Notes under the pieces: model-generated | What the model was told of the DNA's origin: nothing | What the model saw: only the letters and a program-made list of their open reading frames with translations | Databases searched by the model: none | Shown here: piece by piece, positions 1 to 8,630 of the stretch | Numbering within the stretch: position 1 is the stretch's first letter | How the letters are laid out: each line of letters starts with the position of its first letter | Program-made: the position numbers and the translations under genes | NCBI GenBank assembly: GCA_007827375.1 | Contig: VISH01000001.1 | Span: 1,550,001 to 1,614,000, forward strand | Origin: Alteromonadaceae bacterium 2753L.S.0a.02 | Lineage (GTDB): Bacteria > Pseudomonadota > Gammaproteobacteria > Pseudomonadales > Cellvibrionaceae | Reading direction: 5' to 3' | Length of the DNA: 64,000 nucleotides

Positions 1-1
1 C

Positions 2-109
2 AGCGCGCAGGTGCCCTACGAAAAGCTGGGCGAATTTGATTTTCCTCACAAGCGAGCGGCGCTTATGCAGCTGCAGCGTGCAAATTATTTTCGGCAGGTG
101 GTGCTATGA
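2..109 (+). CDS. iucB: Siderophore N-acetyltransferase, C-terminal end (IucB-like, partial)
   Basis: Only the last 35 codons are in the window; the reading frame is open to the left edge and ends at TGA 107-109. The tail contains FDFPHKRAALM, and a PHKRA(A/L) segment is typical of the C-terminus of GNAT-type hydroxylysine acetyltransferases such as IucB. The stop overlaps the iucC start by four bases (ATGA), so the two are translationally coupled. The order acetyltransferase, IucC-like synthetase, IucD-like monooxygenase matches iucABCD. The role (acetylation of N6-hydroxylysine) is inferred from this fragment and its context. Confidence 0.65.
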   Translation, partial: SAQVPYEKLGEFDFPHKRAALMQLQRANYFRQVVL

Positions 110-1842
110 GCCATTGGTACGCCCGTGCGGCACAGGCGCTTTTGCAGAAGACGCTTTCCGAGTTGTTGTTTGAAGAGGCCCTCGTGGCGCTGCCCTGCTC
201 AGAGGGGTATGAGGTAACGCTCGGCAGCAGCGTACGGTACCAGTTTTCCGCTCAGCAGAGTATTTGGGGGCAATTGCTGATTGAACCCGGAACAGTGTTG
301 CGTAATGAACAACAGGCGAGCTGTCCACTGCAATTACTCGTCGATGCGCAGACAGAATTGGCACTCACAGACATTATTCTTGCCAACCTGATCGAGGAAA
401 CCGCCAATACTCTGGCAGCAGATACTCGCTTGCTGGAGCAGCGCGATGGTTTGTCGGCCGGCTATTTGGCCGACCTGCCGTATAACGCGCAGCAGGCCTA
501 TTTGGATGGCCACCCCAAGGCGATTGCCAATAAAGGCCGGATGGGCTGGGGCATTGCTGAGCATTGCGCCTATGCGCCCGAGCATAACCCGGAGATTCGC
601 CTGCATTGGCTGGCAACCCGCAGCGAGCATTTACGAAGCGGGTTGCTGCGCGGCTGGAGTCCGGAAATGTTATTGCGGCAGAGCCTCAATGACACGGATC
701 TTGAAAAAGTCGCTCGTCAACTGGGCGGAGATCTGCGCGGCTGGCAGTTTATCCCAGTGCACCCCTGGCAGTGGCAGCATAAGATTCAAACGCTGTTCGC
801 GGCCGCCCTCGCCGAGCAATCGTTGATTTCCCTTGGCGAGTTGGGCGATGCCTACCTCCCGCAGCAGTCGTTGCGCACCTTGGGTAATCGCATCAGGCCG
901 CTGGCATTGGATATTAAATTACCCATCACCGTGCTCAACACCTCCTGCTATCGCGGCATTCCGGCGCGCTACATCGAGGTGGGACCGGAAATTTCCCGTT
1001 GGCTTCAGAGTTTGTGTGATCGTGATCCGGAACTGTGCAACACGCATATTTTGCAGGAAGTGGCGGGTATCCATTACCCGCAAGCCCAGTATCAGCAGAT
1101 CTCTGCAAGCCCTTACCGTTTCCACGAGATGCTAGGCGCCATCTGGCGCGAACCAGTGAGCCAATATCTGAAAGAAGGCCAGCAGGCGGTGATGCTTGGT
1201 GCGCTGTGGCAACTCGATAACGATGCCCAGCCGCTGTTACAACACTGGTTGCAGATGTCGCAACTGACATTGTCGGATTGGCTGCAGCGGTTGTTCGACG
1301 TAATGGTGGTACCGCTTTATCACTTGATGTGTGCCCATGGCGTGGCGCTGGTGGCACACGGTCAGAACATTACCGTGATTCTGCAACAGGGCGTGCCGGT
1401 TGCTGTGTCATTAAAGGATTTTCAAGGAGATTTGCGGCTTTCGGATACCTTAACGCCCGCCCATCAGGAACTGACTTCGAGCGCATTCCAGGCGCTGGAT
1501 AGACTGCCTGATAGCCATCTCATCCACGATTTGCAAACGGGTAACTTTGTGACTGCGCTGCGTTTTCTTTCGGCGATGTGTTGGCAGCTCTTTAAATTCA
1601 GTGAAATGCGGTTTTACCAGCTGCTCAGCGATAGCTTAGCGCGCTATAAGCAGCGCCAGCCACAATTGCAGCGCGAGTATGAGCGGTTTGATTTGTTTCA
1701 GCCGCAAATACCCAAGCTCTGTATTAACCGGGTACGCCTGCAATTGGGCTATGACGACAGTGCACAGCGGCCACAAATGCTGCGTGGCCGCGACATGCGC
1801 AACCCACTATTTTCGACCCAAAACAACGAGTTAAGTATTTAA
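106..1842 (+). CDS. iucC: Aerobactin-type siderophore synthetase IucC (NIS synthetase)
   Basis: A 578-residue IucA/IucC-family NRPS-independent siderophore synthetase, the usual length of E. coli IucC (about 580). It would condense citrate, or a citrate monoamide, with N6-acetyl-N6-hydroxylysine using ATP in the cytoplasm. Visible family motifs are GHPKAIANKGRMGWG near residue 134, HPWQWQHK near 220, QQSLRTLGN near 253, TSCYRGIPARYI near 284, and HGQNITVIL with KDFQGDLRL near 420-450. Similarity along the whole length is to IucC rather than IucA. The start ATG overlaps the stop of the preceding acetyltransferase gene. Upstream iucA and a Fur-box promoter would lie outside the window. Confidence 0.88.
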   Translation: MSHWYARAAQALLQKTLSELLFEEALVALPCSEGYEVTLGSSVRYQFSAQQSIWGQLLIEPGTVLRNEQQASCPLQLLVDAQTELALTDIILANLIEETANTLAADTRLLEQRDGLSAGYLADLPYNAQQAYLDGHPKAIANKGRMGWGIAEHCAYAPEHNPEIRLHWLATRSEHLRSGLLRGWSPEMLLRQSLNDTDLEKVARQLGGDLRGWQFIPVHPWQWQHKIQTLFAAALAEQSLISLGELGDAYLPQQSLRTLGNRIRPLALDIKLPITVLNTSCYRGIPARYIEVGPEISRWLQSLCDRDPELCNTHILQEVAGIHYPQAQYQQISASPYRFHEMLGAIWREPVSQYLKEGQQAVMLGALWQLDNDAQPLLQHWLQMSQLTLSDWLQRLFDVMVVPLYHLMCAHGVALVAHGQNITVILQQGVPVAVSLKDFQGDLRLSDTLTPAHQELTSSAFQALDRLPDSHLIHDLQTGNFVTALRFLSAMCWQLFKFSEMRFYQLLSDSLARYKQRQPQLQREYERFDLFQPQIPKLCINRVRLQLGYDDSAQRPQMLRGRDMRNPLFSTQNNELSI

Positions 1843-1906
1843 AAATCGGAATATTTTTCAGATTTCCCAGCTACCACAAACGCATCGATCTTTCGGAGAA
1901 CACAAC

Positions 1907-3214
1907 ATGACCCCCAACCATTATGATTTGCTTGGCATTGGTGCCGGGCCGTTTAGTTTAAGTCTTGCTGCATTGTTGGAAGCCACCCAGCTGAAAGTGG
2001 CTTTTTTTGAACGCCAAGGTCAATATCAGTGGCACCCTGGTATGTTACTGCCCAACGCTAAATTGCAGAACAGCTATTTGCGCGACCTGGTGACAGGAGT
2101 CGACCCCACCAACCGCCATTCATTTTTAAATTATTTGGTAGACAGCGGCCGCTTCTATCGATTTTTACACGCCGATGAATCGGCGATCAGTCGCCAGGAA
2201 TTTAATTTGTATTTGCAGTGGGTCGCTTCGCGCATGCCCCAGGTACATAAAAACTGTGAAGTGGCGGAAGTGGATTTTGACGAGTCGCAGCAACGGTTTT
2301 GCGTTACCCTCAGTGACCAGAGACAATTCCTGAGCCAGCACCTCAGTGTGGGCACGGGAAAACGCGCCAGAGTGCCAGACTGCGCACAGGCGGCCTTGGG
2401 TGACAACTGTTTTCATGCCAGCGAAATTGCGTTGCGGGCACCCGATTTTAAAAACAAACGTGTTGCGATCATCGGTGGCGGCCAGACGGGGGCCGAAGTC
2501 TTTCTTAACCTATTGAAAAACACTTGGGGTAAACCGGCTGCGATCCAGTGGCTGAGCCGCCGCGACAATCTTGAACCTCTGGATGAAACGCCGTTCACCA
2601 ACGACTATTTTGCACCGGGGTACGCAGCGGCATTCCAGCATTTACCCAAAGAGCGTAAGAAAGCCCTGCTCGAAAAGCAAAAACTGGCCAGCGATGGCAT
2701 TTCACCGGAAACCCTGCGCGAGTTATATCAAACCCTGTATCAATACGAAATTTCCGGGCAGTTGGGGCACCACATTAGTATTCGCCCGAAACGCGAATTA
2801 CGATCCCTCAGCTCACAGCGCGGCCGCCTACAGGTGATCTGTCTCAATCAGTTTGATTATCAGTGGGAAACCGAGCAGGTGGATGCTGTGGTGTTGTGCA
2901 CCGGCTACCGCTATGCGCTTGCCGAATGCCTGCACCCTCTTGCGGAACGGCTGCAATGTGATTCGCAATTTGGCATGCCACTCAGCCGCGAATACCGAGT
3001 TGCCTGGGATGGGCCCAGCGGAAATCGCATCTATGCCTTGAATGCCGGTTTGCTGAGTCACGGCATTGTGGAACCGCAAATGAGTCTGAATGCAGTGCGT
3101 GCCGCAACGATCGTAAACGATGTTTGTAACGCGCCCGTATACAATCTCAACAGTGAGAGCTATATGCAGTGGCGTCACCCTGACGCGAATTGCACAGACG
3201 TGGTGGCCGCGTAA
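1907..3214 (+). CDS. iucD: L-lysine N6-monooxygenase IucD
   Basis: A 435-residue FAD/NADPH-dependent N-hydroxylating monooxygenase that would carry out the first step of aerobactin synthesis, hydroxylation of the lysine side-chain amine. The FAD-binding segment near the N-terminus reads GIGAGPFSLSLAALL, followed by WHPGMLLPNAKLQ and LRDLVTGVDPTN as in IucD. An NADPH-binding GGGQTGAEVFLNLL lies near residue 193, and a C-terminal CTGYRYAL is the usual ATGY-like motif. It is 64 bp downstream of iucC in the same direction and precedes a strong hairpin, so it probably ends the operon. The siderophore receptor gene is not here. Confidence 0.88.
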   Translation: MTPNHYDLLGIGAGPFSLSLAALLEATQLKVAFFERQGQYQWHPGMLLPNAKLQNSYLRDLVTGVDPTNRHSFLNYLVDSGRFYRFLHADESAISRQEFNLYLQWVASRMPQVHKNCEVAEVDFDESQQRFCVTLSDQRQFLSQHLSVGTGKRARVPDCAQAALGDNCFHASEIALRAPDFKNKRVAIIGGGQTGAEVFLNLLKNTWGKPAAIQWLSRRDNLEPLDETPFTNDYFAPGYAAAFQHLPKERKKALLEKQKLASDGISPETLRELYQTLYQYEISGQLGHHISIRPKRELRSLSSQRGRLQVICLNQFDYQWETEQVDAVVLCTGYRYALAECLHPLAERLQCDSQFGMPLSREYRVAWDGPSGNRIYALNAGLLSHGIVEPQMSLNAVRAATIVNDVCNAPVYNLNSESYMQWRHPDANCTDVVAA

Positions 3215-3232
3215 TTCGGGATTCGGGCCATA

Positions 3233-3261
3233 AAAAAACCCCGGTGACTGACCAGGGTTTT
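3233..3261. terminator. Terminator between convergent iucD and dsbA
   Basis: AAAACCC pairs with GGGTTTT around a central CGG/CCA stem with one mismatch. A-rich and T-rich arms on both sides make it usable on either strand, as expected between convergent genes. Confidence 0.65.
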
Positions 3262-3280
3262 GTATACGCAGATTGGGGAA

Positions 3281-4006
3281 TTACTTGCCTTCGCGGCGAA
3301 TCTTTTCAATCAGGAAGTTCGCGACCAGGAACATTTCGTTGTGACCACCGGCGCCTTGTGTGGTGATCTTGTAGCGCCCATTAACCAACAATTCTGGGGT
3401 GCCGCGTAAGCCAGACTCTCGGGCGCGCTTATCGGCCAGTTGAACCTGGCTGGTCACGCCGAAGGAGGTAAAGGTTTTATCGAAGGTGGCCTTATCGACA
3501 CCAAAGGTTTCAAACAGCTTGGCCATTTCTTCCTGAGTACCGAGGCGCTTATGGTCGACGTGAATAGTGTTGAAGATCACGCTGTGGGCTTTATCGAGGA
3601 TGCCCAGTGCTTTGGCAGTGAAGAAAGCGCGTGCGTAATGCTCCCAGGATTTGTTGAATACAGCGGGGTTTTGCACGAATTCGACATCGTCTGGTTTGAG
3701 GTTGGCTTTCCAGAATTTTGCGGCGGTCTCGAAGTGGAAGCAGTGAATACAGCCGTATGAGAAGAACTCGGTAACTTCAATTTTATCGCCGGTAAGGGTT
3801 TTAATCGGCTTGTCCAGTTCGGTGTAGTGCGTGCCTTCCTGGTACTGTACCTCAACAAAATTACTGGAAGGTGCTTTCTCGGCCGGCGCTTCGGCCGCTT
3901 CAGCTTTGGATACCAAGGTGGGTAGGGCCGATTCGGAGTTTGCATCCTGCTGGCTGCAGGCTCCCAAAAACAGAATAAGAGCGAAAAGTACGGCGAGTTG
4001 TCGCAT
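3281..4006 (-). CDS. dsbA: DsbA-family thiol:disulfide interchange lipoprotein
   Basis: A 241-residue periplasmic oxidase of the DsbA family. It has a thioredoxin-like fold with CXXC written as CIHC (in SYGCIHCFHFE, near residue 90) and the cis-proline loop RGTPELLVNG near the C-terminus. The start at 4006 is chosen because AGGAG lies about 8 bases upstream and a lipoprotein signal follows (hydrophobic LILFLGAC, Cys at about residue 17, Ser at +2); a longer open frame to 4147 adds an unsupported extension. A lipid anchor is less usual than the soluble form in E. coli. It lies downstream of the cytochrome c4 gene on the same strand, an arrangement I recall from pseudomonads. Confidence 0.85.
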   Translation of the reverse strand: MRQLAVLFALILFLGACSQQDANSESALPTLVSKAEAAEAPAEKAPSSNFVEVQYQEGTHYTELDKPIKTLTGDKIEVTEFFSYGCIHCFHFETAAKFWKANLKPDDVEFVQNPAVFNKSWEHYARAFFTAKALGILDKAHSVIFNTIHVDHKRLGTQEEMAKLFETFGVDKATFDKTFTSFGVTSQVQLADKRARESGLRGTPELLVNGRYKITTQGAGGHNEMFLVANFLIEKIRREGK

Positions 4007-4126
4007 GGGTGTCTCCTGGCGGACGTTTATTGTTCTATGGTGGAAATTGGGCATTATAGAGGACAGGCAAACGCAGGAAAAATTCCGTGAACAGCCGCCA
4101 ACGCCGTCACAGCCTGAGGCATCCGT

Positions 4127-4152
4127 CACCCGTGCCTGGTGCGGCACGGGTG
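4127..4152 (-). terminator. Hairpin after cytochrome c4 gene
   Basis: A perfect 9-bp stem (CACCCGTGC / GCACGGGTG) with an 8-base loop begins eight bases after the c4 stop. No T-run follows, so it may be a processing or stabilising hairpin between c4 and dsbA rather than a full terminator. Confidence 0.45.
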
Positions 4153-4159
4153 CGGAAGA

Positions 4160-4819
4160 TTAGGGCTTCAGGCCCGCAATATAATTGGCAACTGCGTCGA
4201 TTTCAGCATCGCTCATGTGCTGCGCCACGCCGCGCATAATCATGGCCTCACCGTCATTGGTGCGATTGCCCGCGCGGAAATCCCGTAACTGCTTGGCAAT
4301 GTAGGCGCCATGCTGGCCACCCAGGCGAGGGAAGCCGGCGGGTGAATTGCCCTGACCGGTGGGTGAGTGGCAGCCGCTACAGGCAGGCACGCCAGATTCG
4401 AGGTTGCCGGCGCGATACACCTGTTCGCCCAGTTTCAAGCCGTCGACTTTCACTCCGGAATTGAGTTGCACTTGGATTTTTTCGGAACCACTCAGCTGAA
4501 TGGTTTTACTACCGAAATAAGCAGCAATATCGCCGAGTTGGGCATCGCTGAGGTTAGTGACCTGGCCGGCCATTTCAGGAACGACGCGTGCGCCTGATTT
4601 TATGTCTTGCATTTGTTTCAGCAGATACTTTTCACCCAAGCCTGCGAGTTTCGGGAAGGTGGCCATGGCGCTGTTGCCATCGGCTCCGTGACAGGCACCG
4701 CAAGCGGCGACCAACTGCTCTCCCTTGGCGGCATCACCCGCGTGAGCAGAACTTACAGCAAACAGGGCGCTGGTAATCAGGCCGAGAGAAATGAGCGTGC
4801 TACGAAATGGCTTGTTCAT
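4160..4819 (-). CDS. Cytochrome c4, dihaem periplasmic electron carrier
   Basis: A 219-residue protein with a cleavable signal (cut after SSAHA, about residue 27) and two class I cytochrome c domains. Each has one CXXCH haem site, CGACHG in the N-terminal half and CSGCHS in the C-terminal half, with methionine-containing segments behind each. Two-domain architecture and length match cytochrome c4, which passes electrons from the bc1 complex to terminal oxidases. The ATG at 4819 is preceded by GGATAAAACA. The gene is divergent from engB and followed by dsbA, as in many gammaproteobacteria. Confidence 0.88.
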   Translation of the reverse strand: MNKPFRSTLISLGLITSALFAVSSAHAGDAAKGEQLVAACGACHGADGNSAMATFPKLAGLGEKYLLKQMQDIKSGARVVPEMAGQVTNLSDAQLGDIAAYFGSKTIQLSGSEKIQVQLNSGVKVDGLKLGEQVYRAGNLESGVPACSGCHSPTGQGNSPAGFPRLGGQHGAYIAKQLRDFRAGNRTNDGEAMIMRGVAQHMSDAEIDAVANYIAGLKP

Positions 4820-5036
4820 TGTTTTATCCGTTGATTAACTTCTTATAACTGTGGACCGGGCCAGAGCTGTAAACCGCGCAGTTGCGGCATGGCGAGACTA
4901 CCAAAACCGGGAGTGAAAAGTACGCTAGAATGGCGACCCAGGTTGCTGCCTTAAGAAATCAGCCCTTTAAAAAGTAGCGGCATTATACCCATTGTGTCTT
5001 GCTATCACACCTCTAAAACCTAACTGGACGCAGTTG

Positions 5037-5675
5037 ATGACGGAAATAAACTTCCGAAACGCACAATTTTTAACCAGCGCGCCGTCGATCCGAGAATGCC
5101 CGGAAGAAAGCGGAAGCGAAGTGGCTTTTGCTGGGCGCTCCAACGCCGGTAAATCCAGTGCGATAAACCGTCTCACTCAAAATGGTAAATTGGCCCGCAC
5201 CAGTAAAACCCCCGGGCGCACCCAACTGATTAATTTCTTTGCCTTGCAAGCCGATGCGCAGCAACGTCTGGTTGACCTGCCCGGTTACGGGTATGCCAAA
5301 GTGCCGCTGGCGGTTAAAAAGGAATGGCAACAGCACTTGTCGGAATACCTATATCAGCGCAAAAGCTTGCGCGGTTTGGTTTTGCTGATGGATATCCGTC
5401 ATCCCATGCAGGAATTCGATACCATGATGCTGAACTGGGCGGTGGATGCCAAAATGCCGGTGCATGTTCTGCTCACCAAAGCCGATAAATTAAAACGTGG
5501 TGCCGCGAAAAATACCCTGCTACAGGTGTCGCGCAGCTTTAAAGAAGCCAATGTGGATGACCTTGTCAGTGCCCAAATGTTTTCAGCATTAAACGGCGAG
5601 GGCGTTGAAACGCTGCAAGAAGTGCTGTCGCAATGGCTTTTGCAAGACGCTCAAGGTGAGCTGGCCATCCCCTAA
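5037..5675 (+). CDS. engB: Ribosome biogenesis GTP-binding protein EngB (YihA/YsxC)
   Basis: A 212-residue TRAFAC-class GTPase needed for assembly of the large ribosomal subunit. GTPase motifs are visible: G1 GRSNAGKSS, the switch region SKTPGRTQLINFF, G3 DLPGYGYAKVP, and G4 TKADKL. The start at 5037 (MTEINFRNAQFL) matches the N-terminus of E. coli EngB; an upstream in-frame codon at 4992 would add 15 residues that homologues lack. The ribosome binding site is weak. It is divergent from cytochrome c4 across about 215 bp. Confidence 0.9.
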   Translation: MTEINFRNAQFLTSAPSIRECPEESGSEVAFAGRSNAGKSSAINRLTQNGKLARTSKTPGRTQLINFFALQADAQQRLVDLPGYGYAKVPLAVKKEWQQHLSEYLYQRKSLRGLVLLMDIRHPMQEFDTMMLNWAVDAKMPVHVLLTKADKLKRGAAKNTLLQVSRSFKEANVDDLVSAQMFSALNGEGVETLQEVLSQWLLQDAQGELAIP

Positions 5676-5762
5676 AAGTCCCCATTTAAAAATATAAAAA
5701 TCCATTCAAAAATCGCTGCGTTTTTATGCAAAAAAATTCTTTTTTGGGGTGCGGCTCAGCCC

Positions 5763-5790
5763 CTTGAAAACAAAAAACATAACCTTACTT
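5763..5790 (+). promoter_or_regulatory. Possible sigma-32 heat shock promoter for ibpA
   Basis: CTTGAAA at 5763-5769 equals the sigma-32 -35 consensus. Thirteen bases later CCTTACTT matches the CCCCATTT -10 at five of eight positions. It lies about 105 bp before a small heat shock gene. The -10 is poor, so this is tentative. Confidence 0.35.
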
Positions 5791-5872
5791 TGCTAGTGAC
5801 CGGGCGCAATTGGGCGTGCGGTTTTTAGCTGGGTGGCTCGAGTAGCGCCTGCTAAATTGTCTTTGTTTCGTA

Positions 5873-5889
5873 TTGCTTCTCATGGAGAA
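5873..5889 (+). promoter_or_regulatory. ROSE-like RNA thermometer hairpin over ibpA ribosome binding site
   Basis: TTCTC (5877-5881) can pair with GAGAA (5885-5889) around a three-base ATG loop, burying the GGAGAA ribosome binding site seven bases before the ibpA ATG. A TTGCT (5873-5877) on the 5' side matches the U(U/C)GCU element known from ROSE thermometers of ibp genes. The assignment is inference from sequence; no folding was computed. Confidence 0.4.
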
Positions 5890-5895
5890 TATGTT

Positions 5896-6360
5896 ATGAA
5901 CACAATTGATTTATCACCTCTCTACCGTAACAGCATTGGTTTCGATCGCATGGCATCTTTGCTCGATGCAGCGCTGCGAAATGATCCTGTGTCTTCTGGT
6001 TATCCACCCTACAATATCGAAGCGCGTGATGAAAATCACTACGCCATAACTTTAGCTGTGGCGGGTTTTGCGCAGAGCGAATTGGAATTAAGTGTGGAAA
6101 ATGGCGTGCTGACTGTTCGCGGTGACAAACCGAAAGAAAAAGAAGAGCAGCGCAAATATCTCCATCAAGGCATCGCCAACCGCTCTTTTGAGCGCAAGTT
6201 CAATCTGGCGGAATATGTTGAAGTAACCGGTGCCGAGCTCAACAATGGCCTGCTAACCATCAGCCTGGTGAAGGAAATTCCTGAGGCAATGAAACCCAGG
6301 ACAATCACCATCAGCAGCGACCAGAAAACGTTGGCACACGATACCAGCGAAGCCGCTTGA
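5896..6360 (+). CDS. ibpA: Small heat shock protein IbpA-like
   Basis: A 154-residue Hsp20 chaperone. The N-terminus MNTIDLSPLYRNSIGFDRM is of the IbpA/IbpB kind. An alpha-crystallin domain follows (about residues 40-130, with NGVLTVRGDKPKEKEEQ and the hallmark ELNNGLLTISL), then a C-terminal tail. It would hold unfolding proteins in a refoldable state. The start at 5896 has GGAGAA just upstream and agrees with the family; the longer frame from 5833 does not. A second, more distant hsp20 gene follows in the same direction. Confidence 0.88.
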   Translation: MNTIDLSPLYRNSIGFDRMASLLDAALRNDPVSSGYPPYNIEARDENHYAITLAVAGFAQSELELSVENGVLTVRGDKPKEKEEQRKYLHQGIANRSFERKFNLAEYVEVTGAELNNGLLTISLVKEIPEAMKPRTITISSDQKTLAHDTSEAA

Positions 6361-6401
6361 TGTGAGCCGTTAACCCGGTACAAGCCGGTTTAACAATGGT
6401 T

Positions 6402-6424
6402 GGGCTGCGCGCAATGCGCAGCCC
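6402..6424 (+). terminator. Strong hairpin between the two hsp20 genes
   Basis: A perfect 9-bp stem GGGCTGCGC / GCGCAGCCC with a 5-base loop. No T-run follows, so it could be an attenuating or mRNA-stabilising hairpin rather than a terminator. Confidence 0.45.
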
Positions 6425-6464
6425 TATGGTAATGATTATGCGATAACTTTTTGGAGGTAGTCGT

Positions 6465-7031
6465 ATGAACATTCTGCAATTGAATCCCTGGAACTGGTTT
6501 AAGCATGAGCAAGGTAGTGAAGCCGCACAAATTCCCGTGCAAAAAAATACTACCGAAAAAAATGTTGCAACCGGCAATGAAACTTTTCATCCCATGATGC
6601 GTCTACATCGGGAAATAGACAGATTATTTGATGATGTATTTTCTGGCTTCGGATTCCCGAATTTAGGCACAAATAGTTTGTTGGATAACGTGAGAGCCGT
6701 TGCCTATCAACCACAAATTAACGTAAGTGGCGGCAACAACAATTATGAAATTGAACTCGAGGTTCCTGGTCTTACTGAAAAAGATCTTTCCGTTGAAGTT
6801 CAGGGTGACATACTGCTTATTAAAGGTGAAAAGCAGGAATCTGAAGAAACCAAAGACAAGCAGTTCTACCGCGTTGAACGTCGTTATGGAAAATTCCAGA
6901 GAACTCTGGCGTTGCCGCAAGATGCCAATGCTGATGACATTACCGCCGAGCTGAAAAATGGTGTTCTCAAACTTGCCATTGCTCGCAAATCGGTTGAACA
7001 GCGAGACATCAAAAAAATTGCGATTCACTAA
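6465..7031 (+). CDS. Hsp20/alpha-crystallin family chaperone, second copy
   Basis: A 188-residue Hsp20 protein different in kind from the IbpA-like neighbour. It has a longer N-terminal arm (MRLHREIDRLFDDVFSGFG near residue 45, as in class-A bacterial Hsp20), an alpha-crystallin domain from about residue 80 with VPGLTEKDLSVEVQGDILLIKGEK and ELKNGVLKLAI, and a short tail ending KKIAIH. GGAGGTAG sits 7 bases before the ATG. It lies 104 bp after ibpA and is followed by a clear terminator, so it may form a two-gene heat shock unit. Confidence 0.85.
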   Translation: MNILQLNPWNWFKHEQGSEAAQIPVQKNTTEKNVATGNETFHPMMRLHREIDRLFDDVFSGFGFPNLGTNSLLDNVRAVAYQPQINVSGGNNNYEIELEVPGLTEKDLSVEVQGDILLIKGEKQESEETKDKQFYRVERRYGKFQRTLALPQDANADDITAELKNGVLKLAIARKSVEQRDIKKIAIH

Positions 7032-7038
7032 ACCGTAT

Positions 7039-7060
7039 GGCGCCTACGGGCGCCTTTTTT
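7039..7060 (+). terminator. Rho-independent terminator after hsp20
   Basis: GGCGCC, a TACG loop, GGCGCC, then six Ts: a compact intrinsic terminator eight bases after the hsp20 stop. Confidence 0.8.
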
Positions 7061-7077
7061 CGTTTCAGGAGTTGAAC

Positions 7078-8457
7078 ATGTTAAGCATTCTGCGCAACCG
7101 GCAGGTATTTGTATTTGTGTTGATCGTGCTGTTGGGCGGAGCAATACCGCAAGTCTACGCAGCCCTGCCATTGTCAGATTCACAGGGCGAACCCCTGCCA
7201 TCGCTGGCTCCAATGTTAAAGAAAGTCAACCCGGCGGTGGTGAACATCGCCACCTATTCAACGCTGCAGTATAAACAGAACCCTTTGTTAAACGACCCGT
7301 TTTTTCGCCATTATTTCAATATTCCTGATTCCTACCAGCAGCAACAACCGCGCAAACAGCAGCAGGCGGCAGGGTCTGGTGTGATAGTGGATGCCAAGAA
7401 AGGCGTGGTGCTTACCAACTATCACGTAATTAAAGATGCCGAAGAAGTGATGGTCTCATTGGTGGACGGTCGCACATTTAAAGCGGAGATTCAGGGTAAA
7501 GATCCTGGTTTGGATGTGGCTGTATTAAAAATCGAGCCCGATGATCTCACCGATATTCCACTCGCCAATTCCAGCGAACTGGAAGTGGGCGATTTTGTGG
7601 TGGCTATTGGCAATCCCTTTGGGCTAGGCCAAACGGTGACTACCGGTGTCGTAAGTGCGTTGGGGCGCAGCGGTTTGGGTATTGAAGGCTACGAAAATTT
7701 TATTCAAACCGATGCGTCTATCAACCCCGGCAACTCAGGCGGAGCCCTGGTAAATTTGCGCGGTGAGCTGGTTGGTATCAACACGGCCATTATCGCTCCA
7801 GCTGGAGGTAACGTAGGTATCGGTTTTGCGATACCCATCAATATGGCTGAGTCAAGCCTTGCTCAAATTCTGGAAAACGGTGAGGTGCGACGTGGCCAAA
7901 TTGGTGTGGGTATTCAGGATATCACTCCGGATTTGCGCGAGGCCTTTAAGCTTGGGAAAGGCGAACACGGCGTGTTGGTGACTAATGTGTTGGATGACTC
8001 CCCCGCAGCAAAAGCCGGTATTCAGTCTGGGGATGTGATTATTGAGGTGGCCGGTGAAAAAACCATGTCGACCGGGCAATTGCGCAGCCAACTCGGAATG
8101 GTTCCAGTGGGTGATAAAGTAAAATTAACCGTGGTGCGCAACGGTAAAAAGAAAACAGTAACCACCACTGTGGGTTCGCCCGACGATATGTTGGCTACCA
8201 GCACCGACCTCCATCCGCTGTTGGAGGGCGCTAAGTTTGAGGAAAATGCCGAGCAAAGCGCAATAGAAGTGCTTTCATTGGCACCTAATTCCGTTGCTGC
8301 CTACAGTGGCTTGCGTCCCGGAGACCTTATTACCAGTGTTAATAGAATTCGCGTAAGCAATTTGCGTGACTTCAAGAAAGCCCTGGATCGTAACGAAAGC
8401 TCAATTCTGTTACATGTTAATCGTGGCGGTGGATCTTTCTATCTGGTGATTCGTTAA
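7078..8457 (+). CDS. degQ: Periplasmic serine protease DegQ (Do/HtrA family)
   Basis: A 459-residue HtrA protease for quality control of misfolded periplasmic proteins. After a signal peptide (cut near QVYA-ALP) comes PSLAPMLKKVNPAVVNI as in DegQ. The catalytic triad is visible: His in TNYHVIKD, Asp in GLDVAVLKI, Ser in NPGNSGGALV. Two PDZ domains follow (about residues 265-355 and 375-455). Length and the short Q-linker fit DegQ better than DegP. The start at 7078 is preceded by CAGGAG; the open frame extends back into hsp20, but that part is not credible. Its position just after heat shock genes fits an envelope/protein stress group, although a terminator separates them. Confidence 0.88.
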   Translation: MLSILRNRQVFVFVLIVLLGGAIPQVYAALPLSDSQGEPLPSLAPMLKKVNPAVVNIATYSTLQYKQNPLLNDPFFRHYFNIPDSYQQQQPRKQQQAAGSGVIVDAKKGVVLTNYHVIKDAEEVMVSLVDGRTFKAEIQGKDPGLDVAVLKIEPDDLTDIPLANSSELEVGDFVVAIGNPFGLGQTVTTGVVSALGRSGLGIEGYENFIQTDASINPGNSGGALVNLRGELVGINTAIIAPAGGNVGIGFAIPINMAESSLAQILENGEVRRGQIGVGIQDITPDLREAFKLGKGEHGVLVTNVLDDSPAAKAGIQSGDVIIEVAGEKTMSTGQLRSQLGMVPVGDKVKLTVVRNGKKKTVTTTVGSPDDMLATSTDLHPLLEGAKFEENAEQSAIEVLSLAPNSVAAYSGLRPGDLITSVNRIRVSNLRDFKKALDRNESSILLHVNRGGGSFYLVIR

Positions 8458-8472
8458 TCCTTTTTTAAAAAC

Positions 8473-8492
8473 CCGGCAGTGAATTCTGCCGG
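8473..8492. terminator. Stem-loop after degQ
   Basis: CCGGCAG / CTGCCGG, 7 bp with a 6-base loop, 16 bases after the degQ stop. The flanking T-rich side lies upstream, so the poly-U arm serves the minus strand better. Confidence 0.45.
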
Positions 8493-8630
8493 ATTAACTG
8501 TTTACGGAAAGCGCAACGCGACCTACGTTGTGCTTTTTTATTTTTAAATCTGTTGTGCTTGACAAATACTTGTGCCTGCGGGGAAAGTGGTTCGTTTGGT
8601 AACCCATTGTACGGCCCTGGAGACCACACC

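Noticed and set aside
5730..5746. A-run/T-run hairpin after engB as a terminator
   Set aside because: It pairs only A with T and lacks a GC stem.
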